This document shows positions 43,457 to 52,411 of a stretch of DNA of 64,000 nucleotides, in pieces. The notes beneath the pieces are model-generated. The model did not search any database and was not told the DNA's origin. It saw only the letters and a list, made by a program, of their open reading frames with translations. The translations under genes were made by a program, and so were the position numbers. Within the stretch, counting starts at the first letter, position 1, and the number at the start of each line of letters is the position of its first letter. Source of the DNA: Xylophilus rhododendri (GTDB lineage Bacteria > Pseudomonadota > Gammaproteobacteria > Burkholderiales > Burkholderiaceae_C). The DNA is taken from NCBI RefSeq assembly GCF_009906855.1, contig NZ_CP047650.1, positions 3,844,001 to 3,908,000 of the forward strand. Direction: 5' to 3'.

Positions 43457-44899
43457 TCAGTCCGGACGCCCGTCACGACGTGGATGCCCATGCGGCTGCC
43501 GGCTTTGGCGGATGGCGGGGGTGGCGCCCTCCAAGGACTCGACCTGGACGAACTGCGGGCTCCAGTCCGGCAGGCGCAGGAAATCGACGACGGTTTTCTT
43601 CACCGTGGTCGCGCTGCTGCGGCGCAGCAGGAAACGTGTCTGCGGGTCGATGCCCGCGGGCTGGTCCTGGGCATCCCGGGCATGCACCAGGCGGCGGCAG
43701 ATGGCACGGGCGAGCGCGGGGTGGATGCAGGCGTCGAAGGGAGTCCTGGGCTTGAGCAGCACGGCACGCTCATACAGGTCCAGCTCATTGCGCGCGGCGT
43801 CGAAGCCGAGGGCCGGGTGGAGCAGCCGGGTACCGGGTTTGCCAGGCTCGCCCGCGATGCCCAGGTCGATCAATCCCGTCTGGCGGTCCAGGCGTTCGAG
43901 CCTCTCGCAGATCTCCAGGCCCAGGCACAGGCTGACGATGTCGGGATAGACCGGCGTGGGCAGGTCGGGGCCGTCCTGCAGCAGCTGGTCGAGGATCGCC
44001 AGCGCCTCGGCGTCCCGCCCGGCATTGACGCAGGCCGTCATCGTCATGTTGTAGGTGATGGTCAGCGGCCAGGCCGGCCGCGGATAAAGGGGGCCGCAGG
44101 TCCGCAGGTGGTGGTAGAGCTCCAGTGCATCGTCGGTGCGGCCCGCCTTCATGCAGGTGGCGATGGCGCCGTTGTAGGTGACGGCCTGCGGCCAGGCCTG
44201 GGGCCGGTAGTCGGGGCCGTGGCGCAGCAGATGGTCGAACAGGGCCAGTGCGTCGTCGGCACGGCCATCGGCCTCGCACTCGGAGATGGCGATCGAATAC
44301 ACCGGCGTTTCCAGGAACAGCGGATCGGGCAGTGAGGGGCCGTTCTGCAGCAGGTGGTCCAGCAGCTCGCTCACCTTGTCGGCGCGGCCGGCCCGCTGGC
44401 ACTGGGCGATCGCGATCGCATAGGTGAAATGGTTGGGGCAGACCACCTCCTCGCGGCGGGTCTGCCGGTCGCGCCGCCGGCAGCGCTTCAAGGCGTCGAC
44501 GCAGGCCAGCACCTCGTTCCAGTTCTTGCCGCATTGCCTCATGACGATGGAGGTGACTTTCTGCACCTTGTCGGCATCGGCGCCGCAATGGTTGAAGTTG
44601 TGGATGAGCCTGGCATTGGGTTCGAGCCCGGGCGGCAGCGACCACTCGATCAGCTGGGCGAAGCTGCGCGGGTCGGCATCCGGCGCGGCGTTGCGATCGG
44701 CAGGGGGCGTGAAGGCCGCAACGGCGCCCACCGAGTCCTGTGGCCCGTGTAAGACAGGACCGCAAGAAAGCGGCCATGCCGCCGCGGTGGGAGGGTCATC
44801 GCCGGGATCGGACGGGCTGTCGGGCGCCACGGCGGGCGTCCAGGGAAAGCTGGTCTGCCAGCGGGTGATGGCCGGCCAATCGGTGGGTCTGGTGTCCAT
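43457..44899 (-). CDS. PPR-like repeat protein with SMR-like C-terminus (first gene of operon)
   Basis: A 480-residue protein from the ATG at 44899. The N-terminus (1-75) is Pro/Asp-rich. The shared N-domain spans about 76-156. Four clear repeats start at about 157, 198, 239 and 280 and a fifth degenerate one at 321, each 41 residues. Repeat 3 reads AVTYNGAIATCMKAGRTDDA. The consensus is x-[IV]-T-Y-N-x-A-I-x-x-C-x-x-A-G-R, x-D-D-A-L-x-L-F-D-H-L-L, then G-P-x-x-P-x-P. A plant PPR has 35 residues; the extra six are the Gly-Pro/Pro-rich turn. The C-domain has LDLY (373-376) instead of LDLH. Divergent from the GGDEF-EAL gene. Confidence 0.74.
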   Translation of the reverse strand: MDTRPTDWPAITRWQTSFPWTPAVAPDSPSDPGDDPPTAAAWPLSCGPVLHGPQDSVGAVAAFTPPADRNAAPDADPRSFAQLIEWSLPPGLEPNARLIHNFNHCGADADKVQKVTSIVMRQCGKNWNEVLACVDALKRCRRRDRQTRREEVVCPNHFTYAIAIAQCQRAGRADKVSELLDHLLQNGPSLPDPLFLETPVYSIAISECEADGRADDALALFDHLLRHGPDYRPQAWPQAVTYNGAIATCMKAGRTDDALELYHHLRTCGPLYPRPAWPLTITYNMTMTACVNAGRDAEALAILDQLLQDGPDLPTPVYPDIVSLCLGLEICERLERLDRQTGLIDLGIAGEPGKPGTRLLHPALGFDAARNELDLYERAVLLKPRTPFDACIHPALARAICRRLVHARDAQDQPAGIDPQTRFLLRRSSATTVKKTVVDFLRLPDWSPQFVQVESLEGATPAIRQSRQPHGHPRRDGRPD

Positions 44900-45078
44900 G
44901 GCGGGCCACTGTGCCCGGCCACGGCCGCCCGGCGCAGCCGCTTGCGCAGCCACGGCGTGGCAGACGAAGCGCCTTGGGCGGGGCGACACATCCGGTCACC
45001 TGGCTCTGGTGCTTTTTGCCACCGCGGGCGCAGAATCGCCCGACCCCCTGCCTGCCGGGGACTACCCATCCCGCATCC

Positions 45079-48000
45079 ATGCAAGTTGCCCCCAGAAGAG
45101 CCGACGAAGCGGAGAGCCTGCGTGCCTTGCACGGTCTGCTGGCGCTGGACACCACCCCGGAGCCCGATTTCCAGGCGCTGGTGGAGGTGGCCTCCATCGT
45201 CTGCGAGGTGCCGATCTCCCTCATCAGCCTGATCGACGACCAGCGCCAGTGGTTCCGCGCCAACCACGGCCTGCCCGGTGTGTGCGAGACACCGCGCGAG
45301 ATCTCCTTCTGCGCCCACGCCGTGCTGGCCGACGGCATCCTGGAAATACCGGATGCCCTGGCCGACGAGCGCTTCTTCGACAACCCGGCGGTCACCGGCG
45401 AGCCCAAGGTGCGTTTCTATGCCGGCGCGCCGGTGACGCTGGACGACGGCCACCGCATCGGCACCATCTGTGTGATCGACCGCCAGCCGCGCCGGCTCGA
45501 CGACACCCAGCGCCGCGTCCTGCAGCTGCTGGCCGTGTCGGCCGCCCGCGCCCTGCAGGGCCGTGCCGCGATGAAGCACCTGGCGGTGCAGGCCCGGGCG
45601 CTGCAGGAAAGCGAACAGGCCCTGCGCCGCGAGGCCGAGGACCTGCAGCGCCTCAACCGCCTGCAAGAAGAAACCGCCCAGGCCTTCGCCGAGGCCCAGC
45701 GCCTGGGCCATATCGGCAGCTGGGAATGGGACCTGGTGCGCAACGTCAACACCTGGTCGCTGGAGATGTACCGCATCACCGGCCGCGACCCCGACCAGCC
45801 GCCGCCCACGGTGGCGCAGCGCCTGAACTCCTTTCTGCCGGGCCACCGGGAGCGCCTGGCCGCCGCCATCGGGCGCTGCCTGGGCCAGGGCGAGCCTTAT
45901 GCGCTGGAGCTGGAGTTCCGCCGCGTGTCGGACCAGCAGCTGCGCTGGCTGGACACCCGCGGCACCCCGGTGCGCGATGCGTCCGGTGTCATCGTCGCGA
46001 TGCGCGGCACCTCGCAGGACGTCACCGATTCCAAGCGCGCCGAGCAGGCCCTGCGCAAGAGCCAGGAGTTCCTCGAACGCACCGGCACCCTGGCCGGCGT
46101 CGGCGGCTGGGAGGTGGACCTGGACGCCGCCCTGGTGACCTGGTCGCCGGAGGTGCGCCGCATCCACGGCGTGGCGGCGGATTTCCAGCCCACGCTGGAA
46201 AGCGCGCTCGGCTTCTACACCGCCTCCTCGCGCCCGGTGGTGGAGGAAGCGGTGCAGGCGGCGATCGCCACCGGCCGCAGTTTCGACCTGGAGCTGGAGA
46301 TCCGCCGCACCGACGGCGAGCTGCGCGACGTGCGGGTGGTCGGCTCCGTCGAGGCGGCCGAGGGCCGCTCGGTGCGCCTGGCCGGCGCCTTCCAGGACGT
46401 GACCGAACGCAAGCGCCTGGCCAAGCTGCTGGCCGAGCAGCACGAACTGATGCGGGTGACCCTGCACTCCATCGGCGATGCCGTCATCACCACCGACCGG
46501 CTGGGCCGGGTGACCTGGCTGAATCCGGTGGCCGAACGCATGACCGGCTGGCTCAGCGAGGACGCCGCCGGCCGGCCCCTGAGCGAGGCCTTCCACATCG
46601 TCCACGAAGGCACCCGCGAGACCGCGCCCAATCCGGTCGATGCCTGCCTGGCCGAAGGCCGGGTGGTGGGCCTGGCGCAGGGCACGCTGCTGATCGCGCG
46701 CGACGGCACCGAGCACGGCATCGAGGACTCCGCCGCCCCGATCCGCAACGATGCCGGCGAGCTGCTGGGCGCGGTGCTGGTCTTCCACGATGTCTCCGAG
46801 CAGCGGCGGCTCTCCAGCGAGATGACCTACCGGGCCACCCACGATTCGCTGACCGGCCTGGTCAACCGGGTGGAGTTCGACAACCGGCTGCACCGCACCC
46901 TGGAGCAGTCGCGCGAGACCGGTACCGAGAACGCGCTGCTCTACATCGACCTGGACCAGTTCAAGCTGGTCAACGACGCCTGCGGCCATGCCGCCGGTGA
47001 CGAGCTGCTGTGCCAGGTGAGCCAGCTGTTCCGCGAGACCCTGCGCAGCCGCGACACCCTGGCCCGACTGGGCGGCGACGAGTTCGCGGTGCTGCTGACC
47101 CACTGCACCACGCTGCAGGCGCGGCGCGCGGCGCAGGCCATCTGCGACCGGCTGGATGTCTTCCGCTTCACCCAGGACGACAAGCGCTTCCGGGTCGGCG
47201 CCAGCATCGGCCTGGTGCCGCTGGACCGGCGCTGGGCGAATATCGACGCCGCCAAGCAGGCCGCCGACGCCGCCTGTTTCGCGGCCAAGGAGGGCGGCCG
47301 CAACCGGGTGCACGAATGGCTGGACAGCGACGACGCCCTGCGCGCCCGGCACGGCCAGATGCAGTGGGCCTCACGCATCGAGCGGGCCATAGACCGCGAC
47401 GAGTTCGTGCTGTTCGCCCAGCGCATGCAGAAGCTGCACGACGAAGAAGGCGGCCGGCATGCCGAGGTGCTGGTGCGGCTGCGCGACGAGGACGGCACGC
47501 TGATCCCGCCCGGCGCCTTCCTGCCGGCGGCCGAGCGTTTCCACCTGGCCACCCGCATCGACCGCTGGGTGCTCTCGCATGCCACCGATTGGCTGAGGCG
47601 GCCCGAGGCGCAGGCGGCCATCGGCTGCCTGAGCGTGAACCTGTCGGGCCAGTCGGTCGGCGACCGGGCCTTCCAGAGCTGGGTGCAGGCGGTGCTGGTG
47701 GAGGCCGGCCCGGCGATCTGCTCGCGCCTGTGCTTCGAGATCACCGAGACCTCGGCGGTGACCAATATGGCCGAAGCGGCCGTTTTCGTGGAGCGTGCCC
47801 GGGCCCTGGGCGTGCGGGTGGCGCTGGACGATTTCGGCGCCGGCGCCTCCTCCTTCGGTTACCTGAAGAACCTGCGGGTGGACTTTCTCAAGATCGACGG
47901 CCAGTTCATCCGCGACCTGGTCAGCGATCCGCTGGACGAGGCGGCGGTGCGCTGCTTCATCGATGTCTCCCGCATCCTGGGCATGCAGACGGTGGCGGAG

Positions 48001-48126
48001 TTCGTGGAGGATGCGGCGGTGATGGCCAAGCTGGTCGAGGGCGGCGTGGACTATGCGCAGGGTTATCTGGTGCACCGGCCGGCGCCGATCGACGAATTGC
48101 TGATCGGGCCCTCCGACGCGGCCTGA
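45079..48126 (+). CDS. GAF-PAS-PAS-PAS-GGDEF-EAL cyclic-di-GMP signalling protein
   Basis: A 1015-residue soluble protein. A GAF domain (about 20-165) is followed by a coiled linker and three PAS domains (about 200-325, 330-450, 455-575). The diguanylate cyclase domain has an intact GGDEF at 665-669. The EAL domain reads EVL at 796-798, with DDFG at 917-920 and FEITETS. EVL for EAL is a common active variant, so both activities are possible. With no membrane segment it should sense a cytoplasmic ligand or redox state. The ATG at 45079 starts just before the GAF domain. Confidence 0.92.
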   Translation: MQVAPRRADEAESLRALHGLLALDTTPEPDFQALVEVASIVCEVPISLISLIDDQRQWFRANHGLPGVCETPREISFCAHAVLADGILEIPDALADERFFDNPAVTGEPKVRFYAGAPVTLDDGHRIGTICVIDRQPRRLDDTQRRVLQLLAVSAARALQGRAAMKHLAVQARALQESEQALRREAEDLQRLNRLQEETAQAFAEAQRLGHIGSWEWDLVRNVNTWSLEMYRITGRDPDQPPPTVAQRLNSFLPGHRERLAAAIGRCLGQGEPYALELEFRRVSDQQLRWLDTRGTPVRDASGVIVAMRGTSQDVTDSKRAEQALRKSQEFLERTGTLAGVGGWEVDLDAALVTWSPEVRRIHGVAADFQPTLESALGFYTASSRPVVEEAVQAAIATGRSFDLELEIRRTDGELRDVRVVGSVEAAEGRSVRLAGAFQDVTERKRLAKLLAEQHELMRVTLHSIGDAVITTDRLGRVTWLNPVAERMTGWLSEDAAGRPLSEAFHIVHEGTRETAPNPVDACLAEGRVVGLAQGTLLIARDGTEHGIEDSAAPIRNDAGELLGAVLVFHDVSEQRRLSSEMTYRATHDSLTGLVNRVEFDNRLHRTLEQSRETGTENALLYIDLDQFKLVNDACGHAAGDELLCQVSQLFRETLRSRDTLARLGGDEFAVLLTHCTTLQARRAAQAICDRLDVFRFTQDDKRFRVGASIGLVPLDRRWANIDAAKQAADAACFAAKEGGRNRVHEWLDSDDALRARHGQMQWASRIERAIDRDEFVLFAQRMQKLHDEEGGRHAEVLVRLRDEDGTLIPPGAFLPAAERFHLATRIDRWVLSHATDWLRRPEAQAAIGCLSVNLSGQSVGDRAFQSWVQAVLVEAGPAICSRLCFEITETSAVTNMAEAAVFVERARALGVRVALDDFGAGASSFGYLKNLRVDFLKIDGQFIRDLVSDPLDEAAVRCFIDVSRILGMQTVAEFVEDAAVMAKLVEGGVDYAQGYLVHRPAPIDELLIGPSDAA

Positions 48127-48136
48127 AGCCGGCGGC

Positions 48137-49042
48137 TCAGCCCGGCGGGCGGCGGCTGCGCCCGGCGCTGGCCTGGCCGGTTTCACGCAGCGCCTCGCGC
48201 AGGCTCTGCACGATGGCCGCATGGCTGTTGCGCACCCGCTCCGCCATGCCGATCTCGCGGTGGAACTCCGCCTCGCCCAGGCCGATCACCCGCACGCCCT
48301 CCGGCGCCGGGAAATGCGGCCGGCTCTGCGGCAGCAAAGCCACGCCCAGGCCGTTGGCCACCAGCTTCATCAGGCCGCCGAGTTCGTCCATCTCCACCGC
48401 CTCCTGTACCTCCAGCCCCTGCGCCTGCAGGAATTGCGCGACCAGGCGGCCGCCGAAGGAGGAGCGGTCGTAGCGCAGGAAGGGCCGCTCCTGCAGCAGC
48501 CGGCGCCAGTCCCGTCCCTTGGCCGCTGCTGGCGCCACCAACACGAAACGTTCGGACCACAGCGGATGCCAGGCCAGTTCGGCCGGCAGGGCAAAGGGTG
48601 GGCGGATCATCACCGCCGCATCGAGTTCGCCCGCATCCACCTGGCCCAGCAGCGACAGCGACACGCCGGGCAGCACCCGCATGCGCAGTCGCGGGAACTC
48701 GCCGTGCAGCGCGGCCATCGCGTCCGGCAGGCCGGCGGCCTGCACCGAGGCGATGGCGCCTATGCGCAGCAGCACGGCGGCCTCGTCGCTGCCGGGCTTG
48801 CGGTGCAGCTGTTCGTACTGGGCCAGCAGCAGTTCGGCGCGCTCCACCGTGGCGTGGCCGGCGGCATTGAGGGTGGCCAGCCGGCCGTGGCGGTCGAAGA
48901 GCGCGAAGCCCAGCGACTGCTCCAGCCGCTGCATCTGCGCGCTGACGGCGGACTGGGTCAGGCCGATGCGGTCGGCGGTGCGGGAGAAGGTGCCGTGGCG
49001 GGCCACGGCGAGGAAGGTGCGGAGTTCCTTGAGCATGGCCAA
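48137..49042 (-). CDS. LysR-family regulator
   Basis: A 301-residue LysR protein starting MAMLKELRTFLAVARHGTFS with recognition region IGLTQSAVSAQMQRLEQSLG. The effector domain begins about residue 90. It is divergent from a VOC-family gene, and a perfect inverted repeat TTTTGTC-AGTCC-GACAAAA lies 11 bases before its start. Ligand unknown. Confidence 0.92.
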   Translation of the reverse strand: MAMLKELRTFLAVARHGTFSRTADRIGLTQSAVSAQMQRLEQSLGFALFDRHGRLATLNAAGHATVERAELLLAQYEQLHRKPGSDEAAVLLRIGAIASVQAAGLPDAMAALHGEFPRLRMRVLPGVSLSLLGQVDAGELDAAVMIRPPFALPAELAWHPLWSERFVLVAPAAAKGRDWRRLLQERPFLRYDRSSFGGRLVAQFLQAQGLEVQEAVEMDELGGLMKLVANGLGVALLPQSRPHFPAPEGVRVIGLGEAEFHREIGMAERVRNSHAAIVQSLREALRETGQASAGRSRRPPG

Positions 49043-49053
49043 TCATCGATAAG

Positions 49054-49072
49054 TTTTGTCAGTCCGACAAAA
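49054..49072. promoter_or_regulatory. Likely LysR box in the LysR-VOC divergent promoter
   Basis: TTTTGTC-AGTCC-GACAAAA, a perfect 7+5+7 inverted repeat with T and A in the T-N11-A arrangement typical of LysR sites. It is followed by AT-rich ATATATCG, suitable for a promoter. Confidence 0.6.
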
Positions 49073-49142
49073 ATATATCGTTTATCAGCATGTAGGGCGG
49101 CCCCTAGACTTGCCGCTTTCCCTTCCTCCCCACGAGAAAACC

Positions 49143-49577
49143 ATGTCCGCGACCGCCGCCAAGATGCCGCCCTTCCACCTCGCCTTCCCGGTGCACGACA
49201 TCGCCGCCGCACGCGCCTTCTACGGCGAGCTGCTGGGCTGCCCCGAAGGCCGCAGCGCCGACACCTGGGTGGACTTCAATTTCTACGGCCACCAGATCGT
49301 CGCCCACCTGGCGCCGGACGAATGCGGCCACCGCCAGGCCAGCGCGGTCGACGGCCACGACGTGCCGGTGCGCCACTTCGGCGTGCTGCTGACGATTCCC
49401 GAATGGGAAGAGATGGCCGGCAAGCTCAAGGCCGCCGGCACCAAATTCATCATCGAGCCCTACACCCGCTTCAAGGGCGAAGTGGGCGAGCAGTCCACGA
49501 TGTTCTTCCTGGACCCGTCGGGCAACGCGGTCGAGATCAAGGCCTTCGCCAACTTCGACAACCTCTTCGCCAAGTAA
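49143..49577 (+). CDS. VOC-family (glyoxalase/extradiol-type) protein
   Basis: A 144-residue single-domain protein of the vicinal oxygen chelate fold. It shows [25 protein letters not shown] (a likely metal His in FHLAF) and [16 protein letters not shown] near the end with the usual Glu. It resembles the small dioxygenase/lyase-like VOC proteins; substrate unknown. It is divergent from a LysR regulator that probably controls it. Confidence 0.88.
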   Translation: MSATAAKMPPFHLAFPVHDIAAARAFYGELLGCPEGRSADTWVDFNFYGHQIVAHLAPDECGHRQASAVDGHDVPVRHFGVLLTIPEWEEMAGKLKAAGTKFIIEPYTRFKGEVGEQSTMFFLDPSGNAVEIKAFANFDNLFAK

Positions 49578-49586
49578 GCGAAGCGC

Positions 49587-50339
49587 TCAGGGCGCGGCGA
49601 TGGTCACGCCGTCGGCCAGCAGGGCCTCGCGCATGGCCTGGGCGAACAGGGCGGCGCCGGGCTGGTCGCCATGCAGGCAGACGGTGTCGGCCTGGATGGC
49701 CACTTCCTTGCCCGAGACCGCCCGCACGAAGCCCTGCTGCAGCATGCAGCGCACCTGGGCGATGGACTGCTGCAGCTCGGTGATCATGGCGCCGGGCTGG
49801 GTGCGCGGGGTGAGCGAGCCGTCGTCCTGGTAGCTGCGGTCGGCGAAGACTTCCTGGGCCACCTGCAGTCCCATGTCGCGCGCCACCTCCACCATCACGC
49901 TGCCGGCCAGGGCGAAGACGACCAGCCCGGGATCGAGGTCGCGCACCGCGCGGCAGATGCCGGCCGAGAGCTTCCTGTCCTTGGCCGCCATGTTGTAGAG
50001 CGCGCCGTGGGCCTTCACATGGCGCATGCGGCTGCCCGCCGCCTTGGCGAAGCCCTGCATGGCCGCCGCCTGGTAGAGCGTGATGCCATAGGCCTCGGCT
50101 TCGCTCAGCTGCATGGTGCGCCGGCCGAAGCCCTGCAGGTCGGGCAGGCTGGGATGGGCGCCGATGGACACGCCCCGCGCCACGGCGGCGGCCGCGGTGG
50201 CCGCCATGGTCACCGGATCGCCCGCGTGGTAGCCGCAGGCGATGTTGGCGGAGCTGACATGGCCGAGCAGGGCCTGGTCGTCGCCCATGTGCCAGGCGCC
50301 GAAGCTTTCGCCCATGTCGGAATTGAGGTCGACTTTCAT
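49587..50339 (-). CDS. pxpA: 5-oxoprolinase subunit A (LamB/YcsF family)
   Basis: A 250-residue protein with the family start VDLNSDMGESFGAWHMGDDQALL, followed by ANIACGYHAGDP and SIGAHPSLPDLQGFGRR. PxpA works with PxpB and PxpC in ATP-dependent opening of 5-oxoproline (pyroglutamate) to glutamate. No pxpB or pxpC is in this window, so the partners must be elsewhere or the protein acts otherwise. It lies downstream of a LysR gene in the same direction (122-base gap). Confidence 0.9.
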   Translation of the reverse strand: MKVDLNSDMGESFGAWHMGDDQALLGHVSSANIACGYHAGDPVTMAATAAAAVARGVSIGAHPSLPDLQGFGRRTMQLSEAEAYGITLYQAAAMQGFAKAAGSRMRHVKAHGALYNMAAKDRKLSAGICRAVRDLDPGLVVFALAGSVMVEVARDMGLQVAQEVFADRSYQDDGSLTPRTQPGAMITELQQSIAQVRCMLQQGFVRAVSGKEVAIQADTVCLHGDQPGAALFAQAMREALLADGVTIAAP

Positions 50340-50461
50340 GTGATTTCCATCCGGGTTGGTGAGGAGGCCATTGCGACAGCCCTTCTTTCGACAAAAAGCA
50401 TTCAGGAATTCTGAACGCAAGCGCAATTTACTGCGACAAACAACATCTTCTGTTGGTTCTT

Positions 50462-51394
50462 TCAGCTCAATCCAACCACCCAGCGCTCTTCGTGCCGTTT
50501 GCAGAAGTTGCGTGTGCCCTTGCGCAGCACCTCGGCGGTCTTCAACACGAGCGGCCTGGCGTTCCACGGATGCCATAGCGACATCTTGAAAGCCGGCAGC
50601 GGTGGCAGGTCGAGCTCGACGAGGTCGCCGCGCTCGATCTGCTCCTTGACGAAGATGCCCGGCACCAGGGCCACGCCCACGCCTTCGCGCGCCAGGGCCA
50701 GCTGCGCCGTGATGGAGGGCGCGGCCGACACCCGCAGGTCGCTCAGCGCCACGCCCTGGCGGCCGGCCAGCTGCTGGATCAGGTTCATCGCGTCCAGATA
50801 AGGCTGGGTGCCGCGCATCTGCAGCAGCAGCTGCTGGCGCAGCACGTTGTGCAGCAGGTCGCGCTTGGGCAGCAGGCCGCGCCGCGCCACCCAGTGCACC
50901 GGCAGCCGCATCAGGTCTTCCACCGTGGCATGCGAGGGATGCACCGCGCTCGACACCCGCAGAACGATGTCGAGCTTGCCCGACATCATCTGTTCGGCCA
51001 GGTTCACCGTCAGGTCCACCTGCAGGTCGAGATCGACCGCCGGCAGGCTCGACCGCATCAGCTTCATCAGGTCGGGCAGGCAGGTGTGGACCACGGTTTC
51101 GATGACACCCACACGCACCCGGCCGCTCAGCTCGGCGCCGGTCTCGCGCGCCGCCGTCTCCATCTTGCGGGTGGTCTCCAGCAGCGCCTCGGCATGCTGC
51201 ACCAGGCGGGCGCCGTGCTCGGTCAACGCCATGCTCTTGCCGTCGTAGTGGAAGAGGGAGGCGCCCAGTTCGGCCTCCAGCGAACGCAGCCGCATCGAGA
51301 TGGCGCCAGGCGTGGCATGCATGACCTCGGCGACCCGCCGGACACTGCCGATGCGTGCCAGCAGGATGAAGGTTTCGACGAAGCGGGTATTCAT
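50462..51394 (-). CDS. LysR-family regulator
   Basis: A 310-residue LysR protein. The DNA-binding part has VETFILLARIGSVRRVAEVMHATPGAISMRLRSLE. The effector domain starts about residue 92 (GRVRVGVIETVV). The ATG at 51394 starts at the conserved NTRFVETF; an upstream extension lacks similarity. It is divergent from the DUF1445 and LIV genes, with a perfect palindrome between, and upstream of pxpA. Confidence 0.92.
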   Translation of the reverse strand: MNTRFVETFILLARIGSVRRVAEVMHATPGAISMRLRSLEAELGASLFHYDGKSMALTEHGARLVQHAEALLETTRKMETAARETGAELSGRVRVGVIETVVHTCLPDLMKLMRSSLPAVDLDLQVDLTVNLAEQMMSGKLDIVLRVSSAVHPSHATVEDLMRLPVHWVARRGLLPKRDLLHNVLRQQLLLQMRGTQPYLDAMNLIQQLAGRQGVALSDLRVSAAPSITAQLALAREGVGVALVPGIFVKEQIERGDLVELDLPPLPAFKMSLWHPWNARPLVLKTAEVLRKGTRNFCKRHEERWVVGLS

Positions 51395-51462
51395 CGCAAG
51401 GTCTTGAATTGGTGCATCGGTGCTCTGCTTTGGTGGATTTCGTCCGATTGTTGTGCGTGCAT

Positions 51463-51481
51463 TGTTCAACTTACTTGAACA
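51463..51481. promoter_or_regulatory. Likely LysR box in front of the DUF1445-LIV operon
   Basis: TGTTCAA-CTTAC-TTGAACA, a perfect 7+5+7 inverted repeat between the divergent lysR gene and the DUF1445 gene. The length and spacing match the box in front of the VOC gene, but the sequence differs. Confidence 0.6.
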
Positions 51482-51564
51482 GGTGTTTTGACAATTCTTC
51501 GATGGACGACATCTGGTGACGGTTCCTAAAGTAAGCAAATTCCTTGCACACCGCCAGCATCTCC

Positions 51565-52368
51565 ATGACATCCGTTTCGCCACTGGCCCAGGCTTCTTCG
51601 CCATCCGCATTCCGGCAGCTGGTGCGCGCCGGCCGCTTCACCGCCCAGACGGCGGGGCAGTGTCCCGGCTTCACCCAGGGCAACCTCGCCATCATGCCCA
51701 GCGCCTACGCCGACGAGTTCCTGCGTTTTGCCCGGCGCAACCCCAAGTCCTGCCCGGTGATCGGCATGAGCGAGCCGGGCGATCCTTCGGTGCCGGAGCT
51801 GGGGCAGGACATCGACCTGCGCACCGACATCCCGGGCTACTGCGTGTTCCGCGACGGCCGCATGGTCGAAGAGGTGCCGCATCTGCGCGAACTCTGGCGC
51901 GAGGACCTGGTGGGTTTCGTGATCGGATGTTCGCTCTCCTTCGAGGAGGCCCTGCTCGAAGGCGGCGTGCCGGTGCGCCATATCGAGCAGGGCACCACCG
52001 TTCCGATGTACGACACCGACCGCCCCAACGGCGCGGCCGGCCGCTTCGGCGGAAACGGCGTGGTGAGCATGCGGCCGATGAGCGCCGCGCAGGCGATCCG
52101 CGCCATCCAGATCACCTCGCGTTTCCCGGCCACGCACGGGGCGCCGGTGCATTTCGGCGATCCGGCGGAGATCGGCATCGCCGACATCGACCGTCCCGAC
52201 TACGGCGAGCGCGCCGAGATCCGCCCCGGCGAGATCCCCGTCTTCTGGGCCTGCGGCGTCACGCCGCAACAGGCGATCCGCTCGGCCGGACTGCCCTTCG
52301 CCATCACCCACAAGCCCGGCCACATGCTGGTGACCGACGTGCGCAACAGCCATCTCGCGGTGCTGTGA
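51565..52368 (+). CDS. D-glutamate cyclase / putative hydro-lyase family (DUF1445)
   Basis: A 267-residue protein. Family marks are [55 protein letters not shown] and [15 protein letters not shown] mammalian member converts D-glutamate to 5-oxo-D-proline. The presence of pxpA and gamma-glutamyltransferase nearby makes a glutamate/pyroglutamate role plausible here, but bacterial members are little studied. ATG at 51565 is preferred; a TTG at 51544 is also open. It leads the LIV transporter genes by 43 bases. Confidence 0.85.
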   Translation: MTSVSPLAQASSPSAFRQLVRAGRFTAQTAGQCPGFTQGNLAIMPSAYADEFLRFARRNPKSCPVIGMSEPGDPSVPELGQDIDLRTDIPGYCVFRDGRMVEEVPHLRELWREDLVGFVIGCSLSFEEALLEGGVPVRHIEQGTTVPMYDTDRPNGAAGRFGGNGVVSMRPMSAAQAIRAIQITSRFPATHGAPVHFGDPAEIGIADIDRPDYGERAEIRPGEIPVFWACGVTPQQAIRSAGLPFAITHKPGHMLVTDVRNSHLAVL

Positions 52369-52411
52369 GGCACCCCTTTTCCCGCCAACACTTTCCGATC
52401 AGGAGTTACCG

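Noticed and set aside
38424..44899. Recent horizontal acquisition of the repeat-protein operon
   Set aside because: GC content and codon use look like the neighbours, and there is no integrase, IS element, tRNA junction or direct repeat at the ends.
44900..45078. Hrp/PIP box (TTCGC-N15-TTCGC) upstream of the repeat-protein operon
   Set aside because: Both strands of the gap were scanned by eye and no such pair was found, so there is no sequence support for a type III effector promoter.
45079..48126. Inactive EAL domain
   Set aside because: EVL replaces EAL, but this variant is common in active phosphodiesterases and the DDFG metal site is intact, so inactivity cannot be claimed.
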